From positions 391,236,361 to 391,300,360 of the forward strand of contig NC_134355.1 of the NCBI RefSeq assembly GCF_048569485.1: a DNA stretch of 64,000 nucleotides. The letters are read 5' to 3'. Below are positions 21,836 to 33,432 of the stretch, one piece after another (within the stretch, counting starts at the first letter, position 1; each line of letters opens with the position of its first letter). The position numbers and the translations under genes are program-made. The notes under the pieces are model-generated. The model saw only the letters and a list, made by a program, of their open reading frames with translations, was not told where the DNA came from and ran no database searches. Source of the stretch: Anomaloglossus baeobatrachus (Eukaryota > Chordata > Amphibia > Anura > Aromobatidae).

Positions 21836-23460
21836 CTACACTTCAAAAGTTTGTGTTCATCCAGACAATTTTGTCTTTTCCATGAAAAAATCATACTTTT
21901 ATTTATCAAATGAGTTGCATAATGAATAGAAAACATAGTCCAGACATTGACTAGGTTAGAAATAATGATTTTTACTTGAAGTAATAATTTTCTGCTTCAA
22001 ACTTTGCTTTCGTCACAGAAGGCTCCTTTGCAGCAATTCCAGCTTTGCAGACCTTTGGCATTCTAGCTGTCAATTTCCTGAGGTAATCTGGACATATTTC
22101 ACCCCATGCTTCCAGAAGCCCCTCTCACAAGTTGGATTGGCTTGATGGTCACTTTTTGCGCACCATACGGTCAAGCTGCTCCTATAACAGCTAAATACGG
22201 TTGAGATCTGGTGACTGGGCTGGCCACTCCATTACAGATAGAATACCAGCTGCCTGCTTCTTCTAAATAGTTCATGCATAATTTGGAGATTTGCTTTGGG
22301 TCATTGTCCTGTTGTAGGATGAAATTAGCTCAAATCAAACTGTGTCCACAAGGCATGGCATGGCGATGCAAAATGGAGTGATAGCCTTCCTTAATCAAAA
22401 TCCCTTTTACATTGTACAAATCTCTCACTTTAACAGCACCAAAGCAACCCCAAACCATCACATTACCTCTACCATGCTTGACAGATGGTGTCAGGCACTC
22501 TTCCAGCATCTTTTAAGTAGTTCTGCGTCTCACAAATGTTTTTCTGTGTGATTCAAACACCTCAAACTTTGATTCGCCTGTCCATTACACTTTTTTCCAA
22601 TCTTCCTCTGTCTAATGTCTGTGTTCTTTTGCCCATATTAATCTTTTCCTTTTATTAGCAAGCCTCAGATCAGCTTTTTCTTTGTCACTCTGCCCTGAAG
22701 GCCAGCAACCCGGAGTCGCCTCTTCACTGTAGATGTTGACACTGACGTTTTGCGGGTACTATTTAAAGAAGCTACCAGTTGAGGACCTGTGAGGCGTCGA
22801 TTTCTCAAACTAGAGACTCTAATGTACTTGTCTTGTTGCTCAGTTGTGCAGTGGGGCCTCCCATTTCTCTTTCTACTCTGGTTAGAGCCTGTTTGTGCTC
22901 TCCTTTGAAGGAAGTAGTACACACCGTTGTAGGATATCTTCAGTTTCTTGGCAATTTTTCGCATGGAATATCCTTCATTTCTAAGAACAAGAATAGATTG
23001 TCGAGCTTCACATGAAAGTTCTTTTTTTTGGCCATTTTGAGAGTTTAATGGAACCAACAAATGTAATGCTCCAGATTCTCAACTAGCTAAAAGGAAGGTC
23101 AGTTTTATAGCTTCTCTAATCAGCAAAACTGTTTTCAGCTGTGCTAACATACTTGCACAAGGGTTTTCAAGGGCTTTCTAAACATCCATTAGCCTTCTAA
23201 CACAGTTTGCAAACACTATTTACCATGAGAACACTGGAGTGGTGGTTGTTGGAAATGGGCCTCTATACACCTATGTAGATATTGTATTCAAAACCAGACG
23301 TTTTCAGCTAGAATAGTCATTTATAAAAAATTAACAATGTATGGAATGTATTCCTGTTTAAATTAATGTTAGCTTCATTGCTTCATTGAAAAATAAATGT
23401 GCTTTTCTTTCAAAAATAAAGAAATATCTAAGTGACCCTAAACTTTTGAACTGTAGGGTA
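21834..23460 (-). mobile_element. Tc1-like transposon, second family, decayed
   Basis: Inverted ends read CTACACTTCAAAAGTTTG at the left and the complement of CTACAGTTCAAAAGTTTAGG at the right, the terminus of a widespread fish and frog Tc1 family. The transposase lies on the minus strand. The N-terminal half keeps one open frame (22665-23060). The C-terminal half (about 22000-22660) is recognisable only in pieces, for instance the FFDESKV end near 22010-22030. Confidence 0.92.
22665..23060 (-). pseudogene. Tc1-like transposase N-terminal half
   Basis: The frame reads KELSCEARQSILVLRNEGYS, then RKIAKKLKISYNGVYYFL (first helix-turn-helix), then a NGRP linker and LRNRRLTGPQLVASLN (second DNA-binding helix set), ending at GRVTKKKLI. 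This is the paired-like DNA-binding region of a Tc1 transposase. The start is shifted in frame relative to the family's MAK start. The catalytic half beyond 22665 is frameshifted and decayed, so the gene is dead. Confidence 0.92.

Positions 23461-23519
<59 letters not shown>
23459..23519. repeat. (AT)n microsatellite
   Basis: About 30 AT/GTATA dinucleotides lie at the right end of the second Tc1-like element. Confidence 0.95.
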
Positions 23520-23521
<2 letters not shown>

Positions 23522-25087
23522 TTTGCACTGTAATAGTTAATGTCTTTGAACATATTCCTAGAACATGTTATTAGCTACTACTGTAATCTCTGTAGCTGTG
23601 TCCACTAAGTTCCTGGCTTCAAAGAACTTTTGATTTTGCAGTGACAATTATTGTTGAGTATTGGGCTAAAATGAAATCAAGCTAAAGCAAGACACATATG
23701 AGAAAAATATCCAGAACCTCCACTCATCTTCGTAGACTTGTTGTTGCACAAAGGAATGTTGTACTCTGTCTTTTGCTGATTGATGGGGTTCTTATGGGAT
23801 GAACCACAATGATCACTCATTGATGTCCATTAATTTGTAGCTTAGATATAGATGAATCAGACAAAATTTGAATTTGTCTGTAGACATGAGCGAAACCAAA
23901 CTGTAAAGTTTGGGGTTTGTAGTGAACACTGACATTTAAAAAAATCAGTGTTCCAGGTTGAAGTTAGGGTGCTGTACAAATGCTAACCACTCAGTCAAGC
24001 ATCGCTGTGTTCGGCCCAGTGGGGGTAAAAATGTTTTCGGATGTAATGTGTCCAAAAGGAAACAAAACCTCACCCTCCCTCAATCGAAAATACTTTGTTT
24101 ATGGCTGTCTGTATGTCGGCTGAGAGCCAAACTGCCCAGTCAGCTACCCCTTATATTACCCCAATTGCCACTGCACCAGGGCAATTAGGATGAGCAGGAA
24201 AAAGTGCCAGAATTGTCACATCTAATGATTCGACATTTCTTGGCTGCTATTTTTAGGCTGGGGAGATCCCATTAACCATGCACCTCCTCAGGCTGAGAAT
24301 ACCAGCCCACAGCTGTAAGCTTTATCTTGGCTGGGCATCAAAATAATTTAGAAAAGCCACATGGCGTCACTCTTATTTTGATACACAGACAAGATATCGC
24401 ACACAGCTGGGGAGGCAGTCTGTAGTTGTTTTTCATCTGTACTGAGTATATACGGGGTACCCTACATATTTTTTTTATTTGTTTATCTTTTTTTACACTT
24501 TATTAGGGCATACAGCCAGCATTTGTGAGGGCATCCAATCAGAGACGTCTGCTTGCAGGTAATCTGACTTCCGCCAATCAAAGACGCTGTCACAGACGGT
24601 GGGTGGAGCAAGCAGTGAATACGTGTAAGATGTAATGAGTGGACCTGGAAGTGGTGTTACAGCTGTGCCACGGAGACTTGTAATTATTTCCTGCTTTATT
24701 GATTTTGCTTCCTTTTTTTTTACAGTGATTTTCCTGGCCAATCACAGCCATGCCAATTGGCGTGGCTTCGATGGCTCCGAAAGTGCCCACAGCCTAGTTC
24801 TCTCATCCCTAGTAAGGAGCTTTAACAATGAATACAGTTAATGCAAAGAATAAATATGAGAATTAGGCCTGAGCCATGATCCTTAAAACTTATGAAGGGG
24901 TACTTACCAGAAACACATTATTGTTAGCTATTTTAATAAATAAATGATGTCCTGATTTCTATACACACAGCAGTGCTAGTGCTGGTACTATTTGCTTCTT
25001 TTTATTACTCTGCATGCATTGATCAGACACCAGGCATTATCACATGCTTTCCTTAGGCACCTGTGGCAGCTATTAAATAGGTTGTCA
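23520..25087. other. Unassigned, with a diffuse repeat
   Basis: No exon is seen. 23900-24190 shares scattered blocks (TTTATGGCTG-CTGTATGT, then CCAAACT-CCCA) with 61990-62230, so part is an interspersed repeat of unknown class. 24640-24830 has short open frames without recognisable homology. Confidence 0.45.
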
Positions 25088-27027
25088 CTAGTGATGGTGA
25101 GCACTAAAATGATCAAATGCTCAATATTCGACTTGAGCTGGTCAGACACTTGGATAAGCTTGACGCAAGCAACTAGCATTATGAAAAGTCAATGATTGGC
25201 CTGTCTGGGTCTTCACCCACATACAGCCAGCCATAAATAGAGCATTTCGGGCAGGAGGGAGGGCAGATTTGTTTTGTTGTTGTTGGTTACACTATGTCAG
25301 AGAATGTTGCTTAACCCCTTCACGACCCATGATGGATCTATCCATCATGGATCATGTGAGGTTAATCCCTGCCCCCTTCCGTGGGCAGGTCGCGATAATC
25401 CGCGCACATATCAGCTGTTTTTAACAGCTGCCATGTGCGCCTGCAAGTTACAAGTGGAATCACTTCCACCTGCAACTTTTAACCCCTTTCATCTCGCTGC
25501 CAAAGTCTGGCAGCGATACGTATATGCGCGCGGCCATTACTTTCACTTACCGCCTCCCCCAACAGAAGTCACGTGCATGGTCACGTGACTTTCGGTGGTT
25601 GCCATGGTAGCACAGAATGATGTGATGACGCCTGTAGCTAACATGAGTCACTTTTGGTTTCACTCGGCCCGGAGCCGAGTGAAGCAGAAAGTGAGCATAT
25701 CTGCTCTTTACAGCTGTGTAGCTGTGATCAGCAGATAGGGCAGAGCTATCAGATTGTTGATCCATATAGCCTCCTAGAGGGACTAGTAAAATAAAAAAAA
25801 GTAAAGAAAAGTTTTAAAAAAATAAAAAAAAAAACAAAAAGTTCAAATCACCCCCCTTTCACCCCATTGAAAATTAAAAGACAATAAGAAAAACTTTCAG
25901 CTCACCCATTCCATGTGCTCAGATATCCCTCTGCTGCTCGGGCTGCAGGTGCTGTTACCTGAGTATAATGAAGAGGAAAGAGTTCTGCCCAGTGCATCGT
26001 TTTATTGGAAACCAGGTAAAATAAAGCACCTGGAAATTTACTGACGTATTTCTCCTCCTTGCTCTGGGCAGAACTCTTTCCTCTTCATTGAAAATTAAAG
26101 GGTTAAAAAAAATAAAAAATATACACATATTTGGTATCGCCGCATTCAGAAATGCCCGATCTATCAAAATCTAAAATCAATTAATCTGATTGGTAAATGG
26201 CGTAGCGGCAAAAAAATTCCAAACGACAAAATTACGTTTTTTTGTCGCCGCAAGTTTTACGCAAAATGCAAAAACAGGCGATCAAAACGTAGCATCTGCG
26301 CAAAAATGGTACTGTTAAAAACATCAGCCCAAGACACAAAAAATAAGCCATCACCGAGACATGGGTCCCAAAAAATGAGAACGCTACGGGTTTTGGAAAA
26401 GCGCAAAATGTACGCCACTTTTATTGGACAAGTTTGTGATTTTTTTTTTAACACCTTAGATACAAGTAAACCTATACATGTTTGGTGTCTACAAACTCGC
26501 ACCAACCTCAGGCATCACAACAACACATCAGTTTTACCATATAGTGAACATGGTGAATAAAAGATCCCAAAAACTATTGTGCGATCACACTTTTTTGTAG
26601 TTTTTCCACACTTGCAATTTTTTTGCTGTTTTCCAGTACACTATATGGTAAAACTTATGATTTAATTTAAATGTACAACTTGTCCCACAAAAGAACAAGC
26701 CCTCATATGGCAAGATTGACAGAAAAATAAAAAGTTACGGCTCTCGGAAGAAGGGGAGCAAAAAAAAAACAACAAAAAACGGAAAAACGGAAAGTGCCCA
26801 GGGGTTGAAGGGGTTAATCCCCCAGGAGAGCCATTCAGAGACTGTGACAAGCTCTCCCTTGGATATCTTTACACATCATGCAGTAAAGCAAGGCTGTGCA
26901 TTTTTATAGTTGCTTAACAGACGAAATATCTCAGCACCCGCGATACTCGCTGAGCTCCACAAGCTCCCGTGCACATTAATACTCGATCAAGTAATGAGCA
27001 GTGACAAGCACGTTTGCCCATCACTAG
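25088..27027. mobile_element. MITE with CTAGTGATG ends, holding a piggyBac-like element
   Basis: Inverted ends are CTAGTGATGGTGAGCAC at 25088 and the complement of CTAGTGATGGGCAAACGTGC ending at 27027. The outer pieces (25088-25310 and 26818-27027) form a short MITE. The same terminal family (TTAGTGATGAGCAA...) flanks the LTR element at 42150 and 47665. The inner 1.5 kb is a later insertion. Confidence 0.7.
25311..26817 (+). mobile_element. piggyBac-like nonautonomous element, fullest copy
   Basis: It starts TTAACCCCTTCACGACC and ends GGGGTTGAAGGGGTTAA, giving a 12-bp inverted terminus with TTAA at both ends. That is the target and end type of piggyBac elements. The 1507-bp body has no transposase. 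It has A-rich tracts (25780-25850), GCCGCATTCAGAAATGCCC, GTGGTAAA-type palindromes and a T/A-rich 3' third. Related sequence occurs at 5983-8150 and, inverted, at 40750-41715. It interrupts a MITE. Confidence 0.8.
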
Positions 27028-27302
27028 GTATCACATGAATAAACTACATTTTAATCAATAGATCTTGGAATAGTAAGTTCCTCAATTCGATGTGTTAAAA
27101 AAATGTTCCTGTACTGAGATAATCTTATATATGTGTCCCTGCTATGTACTGTGTAATTTCCGTGCCTGACCATACAGGAACATGGTCTGATCATACCACA
27201 ATCTCCTCGGCAGGGGAGGACACCAAAGAAAATATATAGAGATTACAGCATTAAACCACAGCTGATTCTTTCTGTAAGGTTAATCATTTCCCTGCCTGTT
27301 TA

Positions 27303-27705
27303 TAAAGGGGTTGTCCGCTAGTTGGACAGCCGTTTCTTATTCCCTATGTGCGCGACTATAAAAAAAAAAAGTCTATACTCACCTCCAGTGCTGGCGTAGT
27401 TCCAGCGATGTCAGAGATTGTATCCCCAGGGCCCACATGACATTGTTATGACACGTGAGCCCACGACCAATCAGTGTTGGTTTTCTTCTTTAGACATTTA
27501 AGTAATTAACAGGAAGTGAGTGGCAGCCATAGCACTGACATCCAAAAGCTGGGAGAACAAAGCCGGCGCTGATTGGTTGCAGGGCTCACCTGTCATACCA
27601 ATGTCACGTGAGCTCTGGGAACGCGATTTCCGTCATTGCTGGAACCACTCTGACACCGGAGGTGAGTATAGACTTTTTGATTTTTATGGAGGTGCACATA
27701 CAGAA
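27303..27705. mobile_element. T2/Kolobok-type MITE, right end lost
   Basis: The left end is AAAGGGGTTGTCCGC. Inner inverted blocks (AAAAAGTCTATACTCACCTCC at 27367 facing GGAGGTGAGTATAGACTTTTT at 27658) give a foldback shape. The right arm is cut at 27705 by the Harbinger-like MITE, and the true right end is not recognisable beyond it. Confidence 0.7.
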
Positions 27706-27708
27706 TAA

Positions 27709-28438
27709 AGGTCCAGTCACACTAAGCAACTTACCAGCGATCCCAACAACGATAGGGATCGCTGGTAAGTTGCTAGGAGGTTGCTGGTGAGCTGTCACAC
27801 TGCGACGCTCCAGCGATCCCACCAGCAACCTGACCTGGCAGGGATCGCTGGAGCGTGGCTACACGAGTTGCTGGTGAGCTCACCAGCAACCAGTGACCAG
27901 CCCCCAGTCTCCTAGTTACAGCACACATCAGGTTAATTAACCCGATGTGTGCTGCAGCTAAATGTGCACAGAGCATGGAGCAGCGCACAATGCTTAGCGC
28001 TGGCTCCTTGCTCTCCTAGTTACAGCACACATCGGGTTAATTACCTGATGTGTGCTGCAGCTAAATGTGCACAGAGCAGGAGCCGGCACTGACAGTGAGA
28101 GCGGAGGAGGCTGGTATCAAAGGTAAATATCGGGTAACCAAGGACAGGGCTTCTTGGTTACCCGATGTTTACATTGGTTACCAGCCTCAGCAGAAGCTGG
28201 CTCCCTGCTCACTGCACATTAGTTGTTGCTGTCTCGCTGTCACACACAGCGATCTGCGCTTCACAGCGGGACAGCAACAACTAAAAAATGGCCCAGGACA
28301 TTCAGCAACAACCAACGACCTCACAGCAGGGGCCAGGTTGTTGCTGGATGTCACACACAGCAACATCGCTAGCAACGTCACAAAAGTTGTTCGTTACCAG
28401 CGATGTTGCTAGCGATGTTGCTTAGTGTGACGGGGCCT
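27709..28438. mobile_element. Harbinger-like MITE
   Basis: Inverted ends AGGTCCAGTCACACTAAGCAAC and GTGTGACGGGGCCT are bounded by TAA and TTA, near the TWA target of PIF/Harbinger elements. The interior is a series of nested palindromes (GGTTAATTAACCCGATGTG, GGTAACCAAG...CTTGGTTACC). No protein is encoded. It interrupts a T2 MITE. Confidence 0.8.
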
Positions 28439-28441
28439 TTA

Positions 28442-29464
28442 GTGATTTGCTATGGGACTTAACTAGATAAATATCCAAAGCCAATACTCACCTGGCTGTG
28501 TCAATGGAAAGTCACTACCCTCAGCAGTGATGTTATTTACAGCTTATTAGAGAAGATCGATTTTTGCATTAGAATTATGATTAGTCACTTCATTCCTCAT
28601 TGCCTTGCAGTATTTAAAATACTACATCAGGTAAAAAAAATTGCTTTAAAGCAACACTATCTTCAGGTAGATGAGGCTTAAAACAATCATGATGCCTGCA
28701 GGGTAATCTTGATTGCGATTATATTAAACTTGGCCTCAATTTGTAGTGGATAGACACATAGTGCTGTGCGACATGATGGAAGTAATATGGGAGGAAGCAC
28801 ATTCAATGCATAAATTAAGGATGCAGTACCTCTAGTTCTATTTTTTTTATATTACAATATTCTTTCCCCATAATTCACCCTGGAAAATAATAATGTTTAT
28901 TGTAACACCATCAGTATGTGACAATAAGGAAAGAATTAGAGAGCCTCCTCTTAGTACTTTATACCACATTTGCTGTATATTGTATACAAAAGAATGACAG
29001 GAACAAATAAAGTAATACATCTATTATGTCAATGAAAAAATATTGAATAGAAGAAAATAAAAATAAATATATAAGATAAAATTCGCAGCTAGGGATTTTA
29101 GATTTTCACCAAATACAACAATCACATTTCCCATACTGCAATTTCCAACGTTTGTTAATAAAAAAATCAATTGAATTGTAGTTTAGTTTCTTTTTGATGA
29201 GCTTGAAAATATATTTATCAAAAGCAATCATTTGTGCAAATTATTCATTTTCTATCACATTAGCCCATATTAGCCCTTTATTGAAAGATGTATGACCTCT
29301 AAAGTGGTGATCTGAAACAATTAGGCACAGATGTATTTAGATCTCACATGACTGGCCACAGCAGAAAATAATTTTCGCATCGACCCATACGGGTATTTTG
29401 GATTCCTATTGTACAGTATATCTATGTAAGGAGTTACACTTGCAAGTGATTTGTGTGTAAAACT
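28442..29464. other. No feature recognised
   Basis: AT-rich unique-looking sequence without exon or terminal-repeat signals. Confidence 0.5.
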
Positions 29465-29572
29465 CGAGTCTCTCATCGTATCACCCAGCATGGCCTACTG
29501 CTCTCCAGAAAGGAGCTGGTCAGCTGCATGCCAGAGCGGCAGGCCGTGCCTGGTGATACGATGAGAGACTCG
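29465..29572. repeat. Hairpin with perfect 21-bp arms
   Basis: The arms at 29465-29485 (CGAGTCTCTCATCGTATCAC plus one base) and 29552-29572 are exact inverted copies, separated by a 66-bp GC-richer centre that also folds partly. It may be the end or core of an unidentified foldback repeat. No protein frame explains it. Confidence 0.85.
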
Positions 29573-30181
29573 CACGACTCACTCACTAGTTCGACTCCAG
29601 CCTATGTAAGAGTGGTGGACAATGGTGATCGCTTTCCTTCCCCTGAAGACACCAATTACATAAGTGTTGTGTAATGTGAATTGTGCCCTGCACCTTTTGT
29701 CAATATTGTGATGTGATGTGCCATGTGAAGTGTAATGTATTGTATTGTGATGTAAAGTGTGAGAGTCTTGATAATGTGTTTCTGCTCAGAAACAGACTGC
29801 AGAGATAGAAACAGTTAAGTGTTGGGACTAGCTCACACTGGAAGGGGTCAACTGATAGGGAAAGTATGATTTATTCTAAAAAAAAAATTAGTGAAGGCAT
29901 AGTGAGAGAACATGACAGACGTTTAGTCGGTTGGTCATGAAGGTCGTTAGCAGTGGGTGGTTTGTTGCAACAGAGCAAAGGACAGAAAAGGCAAGATAGC
30001 ATGAATCTCGAGAGAGGTCAGAGACACAGGGTGAACAGCAATATAACAAGAGAACCATCCTCAGATGGAATGGCTCTAGGCTATAGGAGCCACAGGACAG
30101 AATCCTTACATCCAGGCCCCTTAACTGTGAAGGTACTGGGTTAATCTTTATAAACGTGTAACTTAGTCAACGTGTAACTAA
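29573..30181. other. Unassigned, TGTGATGT-rich stretch
   Basis: 29690-29765 is a loose run of (TGTAATGTGA/TTGTGATGTGA) words. The rest shows no coding or repeat ends. Confidence 0.4.
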
Positions 30182-31153
30182 AGGCCCCATCACACTAAGC
30201 AACATCGCTAGCAACATCGCTGCTAACGAACAACTTTTGTGCCGTTGCTAGCGATGTTGCTGTGTGTGACATCCAGCAACAACCCGGCCCCTGCTGTGAG
30301 GTCGTTGGTTGTTGCTGAATGTCTTGGGCCATTTTTTAGTTGTTGCTGTCCCGCTGTGAAGCACAGATCGCTGTGTGTGACAGCGAGACAGCAACAACTA
30401 AATGTGCAGGCAGCAGGAGCCGGCTTCTGCGGAGGCTGGTAACCACAGTAAACATCGGGTAACCAAGAAGCCCTGTCCTTGGTTACCCGATATTTACCTT
30501 TGTTACCAGCCTCCGCCGCTCTCACTGTCAGTGCCGGCTCCTGCTCTGTGCACATGTAGCTGCAGGACACATCGGGTTAATTAACCCGATGTGTGCTGTA
30601 GCTAAGAGAGCAGGGAGCCAGCGCTAAGCATTGTGCGCTGCTCCCTGCTCTGTGCACATGTAGCTGCAGGACACATCGGGTTAATTAACCCGATGTGTGC
30701 TGTAGCTAGGAGAGCAGGGAGCCAGCGCTAAGCATTGTGTGCTGCTCCCTGCTCTGTGCACATGTAGCTGCAGGACACATCGGGTTAATTAACCCGATGT
30801 GTGCTGTAACTAGGAGAGCAGGGAGCCAGCGCTCAGTGTGCGCTGCTCCCTGTTCTCTGCACGTGTAGCTCTGTGCGCTGGTAACCAAGGTAAATATCGG
30901 GTTGGTTACCCGATATTTACCTTAGTTACAAAGCACAGCATCTTCCACGCGGCGCTGGGGGCTGGTCACTGGTTGCTGGTGAGCTCACCAGCAACTCGTG
31001 TAGCGACGCTCCAGCGATCCCTGCCAGGTCATTTTGCTGGAGGGATCGCTGGAACGTCGCAGTGTGACATCTCACCAGCAACCTCCTAGCAACTTACCAG
31101 CGATCCCTATCGTTGTTGGGATCGCTGGTAAGTTGCTTAGTGTGACTGGACCT
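30182..31153. mobile_element. Harbinger-like MITE with internal triplication
   Basis: It starts AGGCCCCATCACACTAAGCA and ends AGTGTGACTGGACCT, bounded by TAA and TTA. It is the same family as 27709-28438 in the opposite internal order. It is longer (972 bp) because a 104-bp internal unit is present three times. It has no coding capacity. Confidence 0.82.
30540..30850. repeat. 104-bp tandem repeat with a 26-bp palindrome per unit
   Basis: A perfect palindrome centred on CGGGTTAATTAACCCG recurs at 30573, 30677 and 30781, exactly 104 bp apart. Each unit also carries AGCGCTAAGCATTGTG-type and GCTCCCTGCTCTGTGCACATG blocks. It is internal to the MITE. Confidence 0.93.
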
Positions 31154-31490
31154 TTAGTCAACCAACCTAGTGGTGTTCCGCTAGATGTCTGGATGTGTGA
31201 AGCTTTACTTCAGTCATTATGGGACCCCTAAGAAGACTGACATAGAACTACAGTAAGGGAATGTGACTTGCATGGTGAAAACTACAACATTGTGTTACGA
31301 ATTGGGGTACGGGGGCCCCTCGTGTATCTTTTGGAGCAGTACCTTCCTGTACCCGAGGTCGTCCGGCCCGGTCTCCTGAGACACTGATGGTGACTTGGAT
31401 TTTTTGGAATTCTAAATTTGACTAATTGTCTAAAAGAGTCTACTGAGCATGTGCGGGATTCCTATGGGTCATTTTACACTATCTGAGCAT

Positions 31491-31630
31491 GTCAGTGATG
31501 TGGCACATTTCTATTGGCCACGGTGACTTCATCAGTGACGTGGAAAGTTTATATTGGCCACGGTGACATCATCAGTGACGTGGTAAGTTTATATTTGCCA
31601 CAGTGACATCATCAGTGACGTGTAAGGCTG
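31491..31630 (+). promoter_or_regulatory. Four 40-bp repeats with CRE-like and CCAAT motifs
   Basis: The word ATCAGTGACGTG recurs at 31531, 31571 and 31611, with a diverged copy at 31491. Each unit also holds TTGGCCAC or TTTGCCAC (an inverted CCAAT type) and CGGTGACATCATC. TGACGTGG/TGACGTGT resemble CREB/ATF sites. The position upstream of the LTR TATA box suggests U3 enhancer repeats. Function is inferred only. Confidence 0.65.
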
Positions 31631-32387
31631 TCATTGGCCAAAGAGGCTGGCTGCACGTGGTTCCTCCATTTTATGGGCGGTACAAAGGTGATAAATAGCC
31701 CTGACGCCCACATGGAAGTGCGCACTCGTTTTTGTGCATGCAGCAACACACAGCTACCTTAGATAGGGATACGCAACGAAATCCTACCAGACTGATTGAG
31801 GGTCAGCAGGCAGGTGAGGGTGATGCGTCGTGGTCACATCTAGACTAAGTTAGGGTTAGAAGCCAGCTAGGCCGAGCTCCAGGGATATCGGGGTTGTGCT
31901 GCTAAGGGACCGGTGGTTAACTGGAGATACCCTATTACAACCCGATAGAGGAGTAATACCCTACAAGCTCATCTCTGCATATACCCAGAGCATATACTAG
32001 CAGAATACGGATAGTGTTCTGCATTTACATCCCTATTCATACTGTGTATGCTGTATATATCTACTTCTGTGAAGTCATGGGAGAGCATAGCGCACTTTCT
32101 GGTCCTGTGAGTAAACAGGTCCAGTCCTTATATTATTTCCCTTATCTGGTCCTGTCTCTAAACAGGGATCAGTCCAGTATATATTATTACCCGTGTCGGG
32201 CCCTGTGAAGCCACAGGGACCTATTACACTATACTGCAGCTTCTGTGTGGATTAGAACACAGAGACTGTACATATAGGTTCTTTATACTTACATAGCGTC
32301 TTTGCAAACCTGCGCCTACACCTTTGTGACCTTTAACAAAGGTACATATTTACATTCAGGGTTTTGTTGCATATCAGTACAGCCTTA

Positions 32388-32956
32388 TGCGGGCATCACA
32401 CGATACGATCTATTGTGTGATCGCACGAGCGATGGTACCCGCCCCCGTCGTTTGTGCGTCACGGTCAATTAGTTGCCCGTGGCGCACAAAGTCATTAAAC
32501 CCCTGTCACACGCACTTACCTGCCAAGTGACGCCACTGTGGGCGGCGAACATTCACTTCCTGAAGGGGGAGGGACGTTCGGCGTCACAGTGACGTCACAT
32601 AGCGGCCGGCCAATAGAAGCGGAGGGGCGGAGATGAGCGGGACGTAAACATCCCGCCCACTTCCTTCCACATTGCCGGCGGGACGCAGGTTAGCTGTGTT
32701 CATGGTTCCCGGGGTGTCACACGGAGCGATGTGTGCTGCCCCGGGTATGATGAACAATCGGCACAGAGAAGAAGAAACGACTTTTTGAAAATGAGCGACG
32801 TGTCAACGAGCAACGATAAGGTGAGTATTTTTGCTCGATCACCATCGCTCGTAGCTGTCACACGCTACGATATATGAAACGATGCCGGATGTGCATCACT
32901 TATGACGTGACCCCGCCGACATATCGCCCGATATATCATCTCGTGTGATGCCCGCA
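32388..32956. mobile_element. Harbinger-like MITE inside the solo LTR
   Basis: Inverted ends TGCGGGCATCACACGA and TCGTGTGATGCCCGCA are bounded by a perfect TTA duplication (32385-32387, 32957-32959). Part of its GC-rich interior (32610-32680) also occurs, inverted, in the MITE at 48379-48961, although the ends differ. Confidence 0.9.
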
Positions 32957-33432
32957 TTAGGCTATAAGCCGCAGTTTTCCACCACTGCACGGTGGACCCT
33001 GACCTCTGAGAGCGGTGTACACTCACCTCTTACCATATCAGTAGGATCCCCCGTAACACATTGGACCAGCTTGCACTGGGACCCAGAGGCCCATTAAGAT
33101 TGTATGTTAATGCAAAGTCAAAATTTAACATTCTGAAAGATATGTGCCCAATATCTGGAGTTTAAAATTGTGAACAACAATGAGCTGTCCCATAAAGAGT
33201 TGTGGTTTAAAGTGAACAGTTGCTCTCCTTGTGCGAGTGAGTCGGCATCTGTTCCTGGTCAGCTGACACCTGTGGCAGTATGCAGCCTACATGGGTTTCC
33301 AGCCCACACTGCCAAAGTCCACAAACCTAATGAGGACCAGGTATCTCATGTAGTGTGCCAGTCCAGTGAATCCAATGCCCTTGACTACTGCCCCACACCA
33401 CTCTACATCTAGCATTCCTAAAGGGGCATTTA

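Larger units (their letters stand above)
31293..33058 (+). mobile_element. Solo LTR, 5-bp target duplication
   Basis: It starts TGTTACGAATTGGGG and ends CCCCCGTAACA, with a perfect 5-bp duplication CATTG (31288-31292 and 33059-33063). Length is 1766 bp, of which 569 bp is a MITE inserted later. A TATA-like GATAAATAG box lies near 31690, after a cluster of tandem repeats. No internal coding region remains. The 5-bp duplication fits gypsy-like or retroviral LTRs. Confidence 0.9.
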
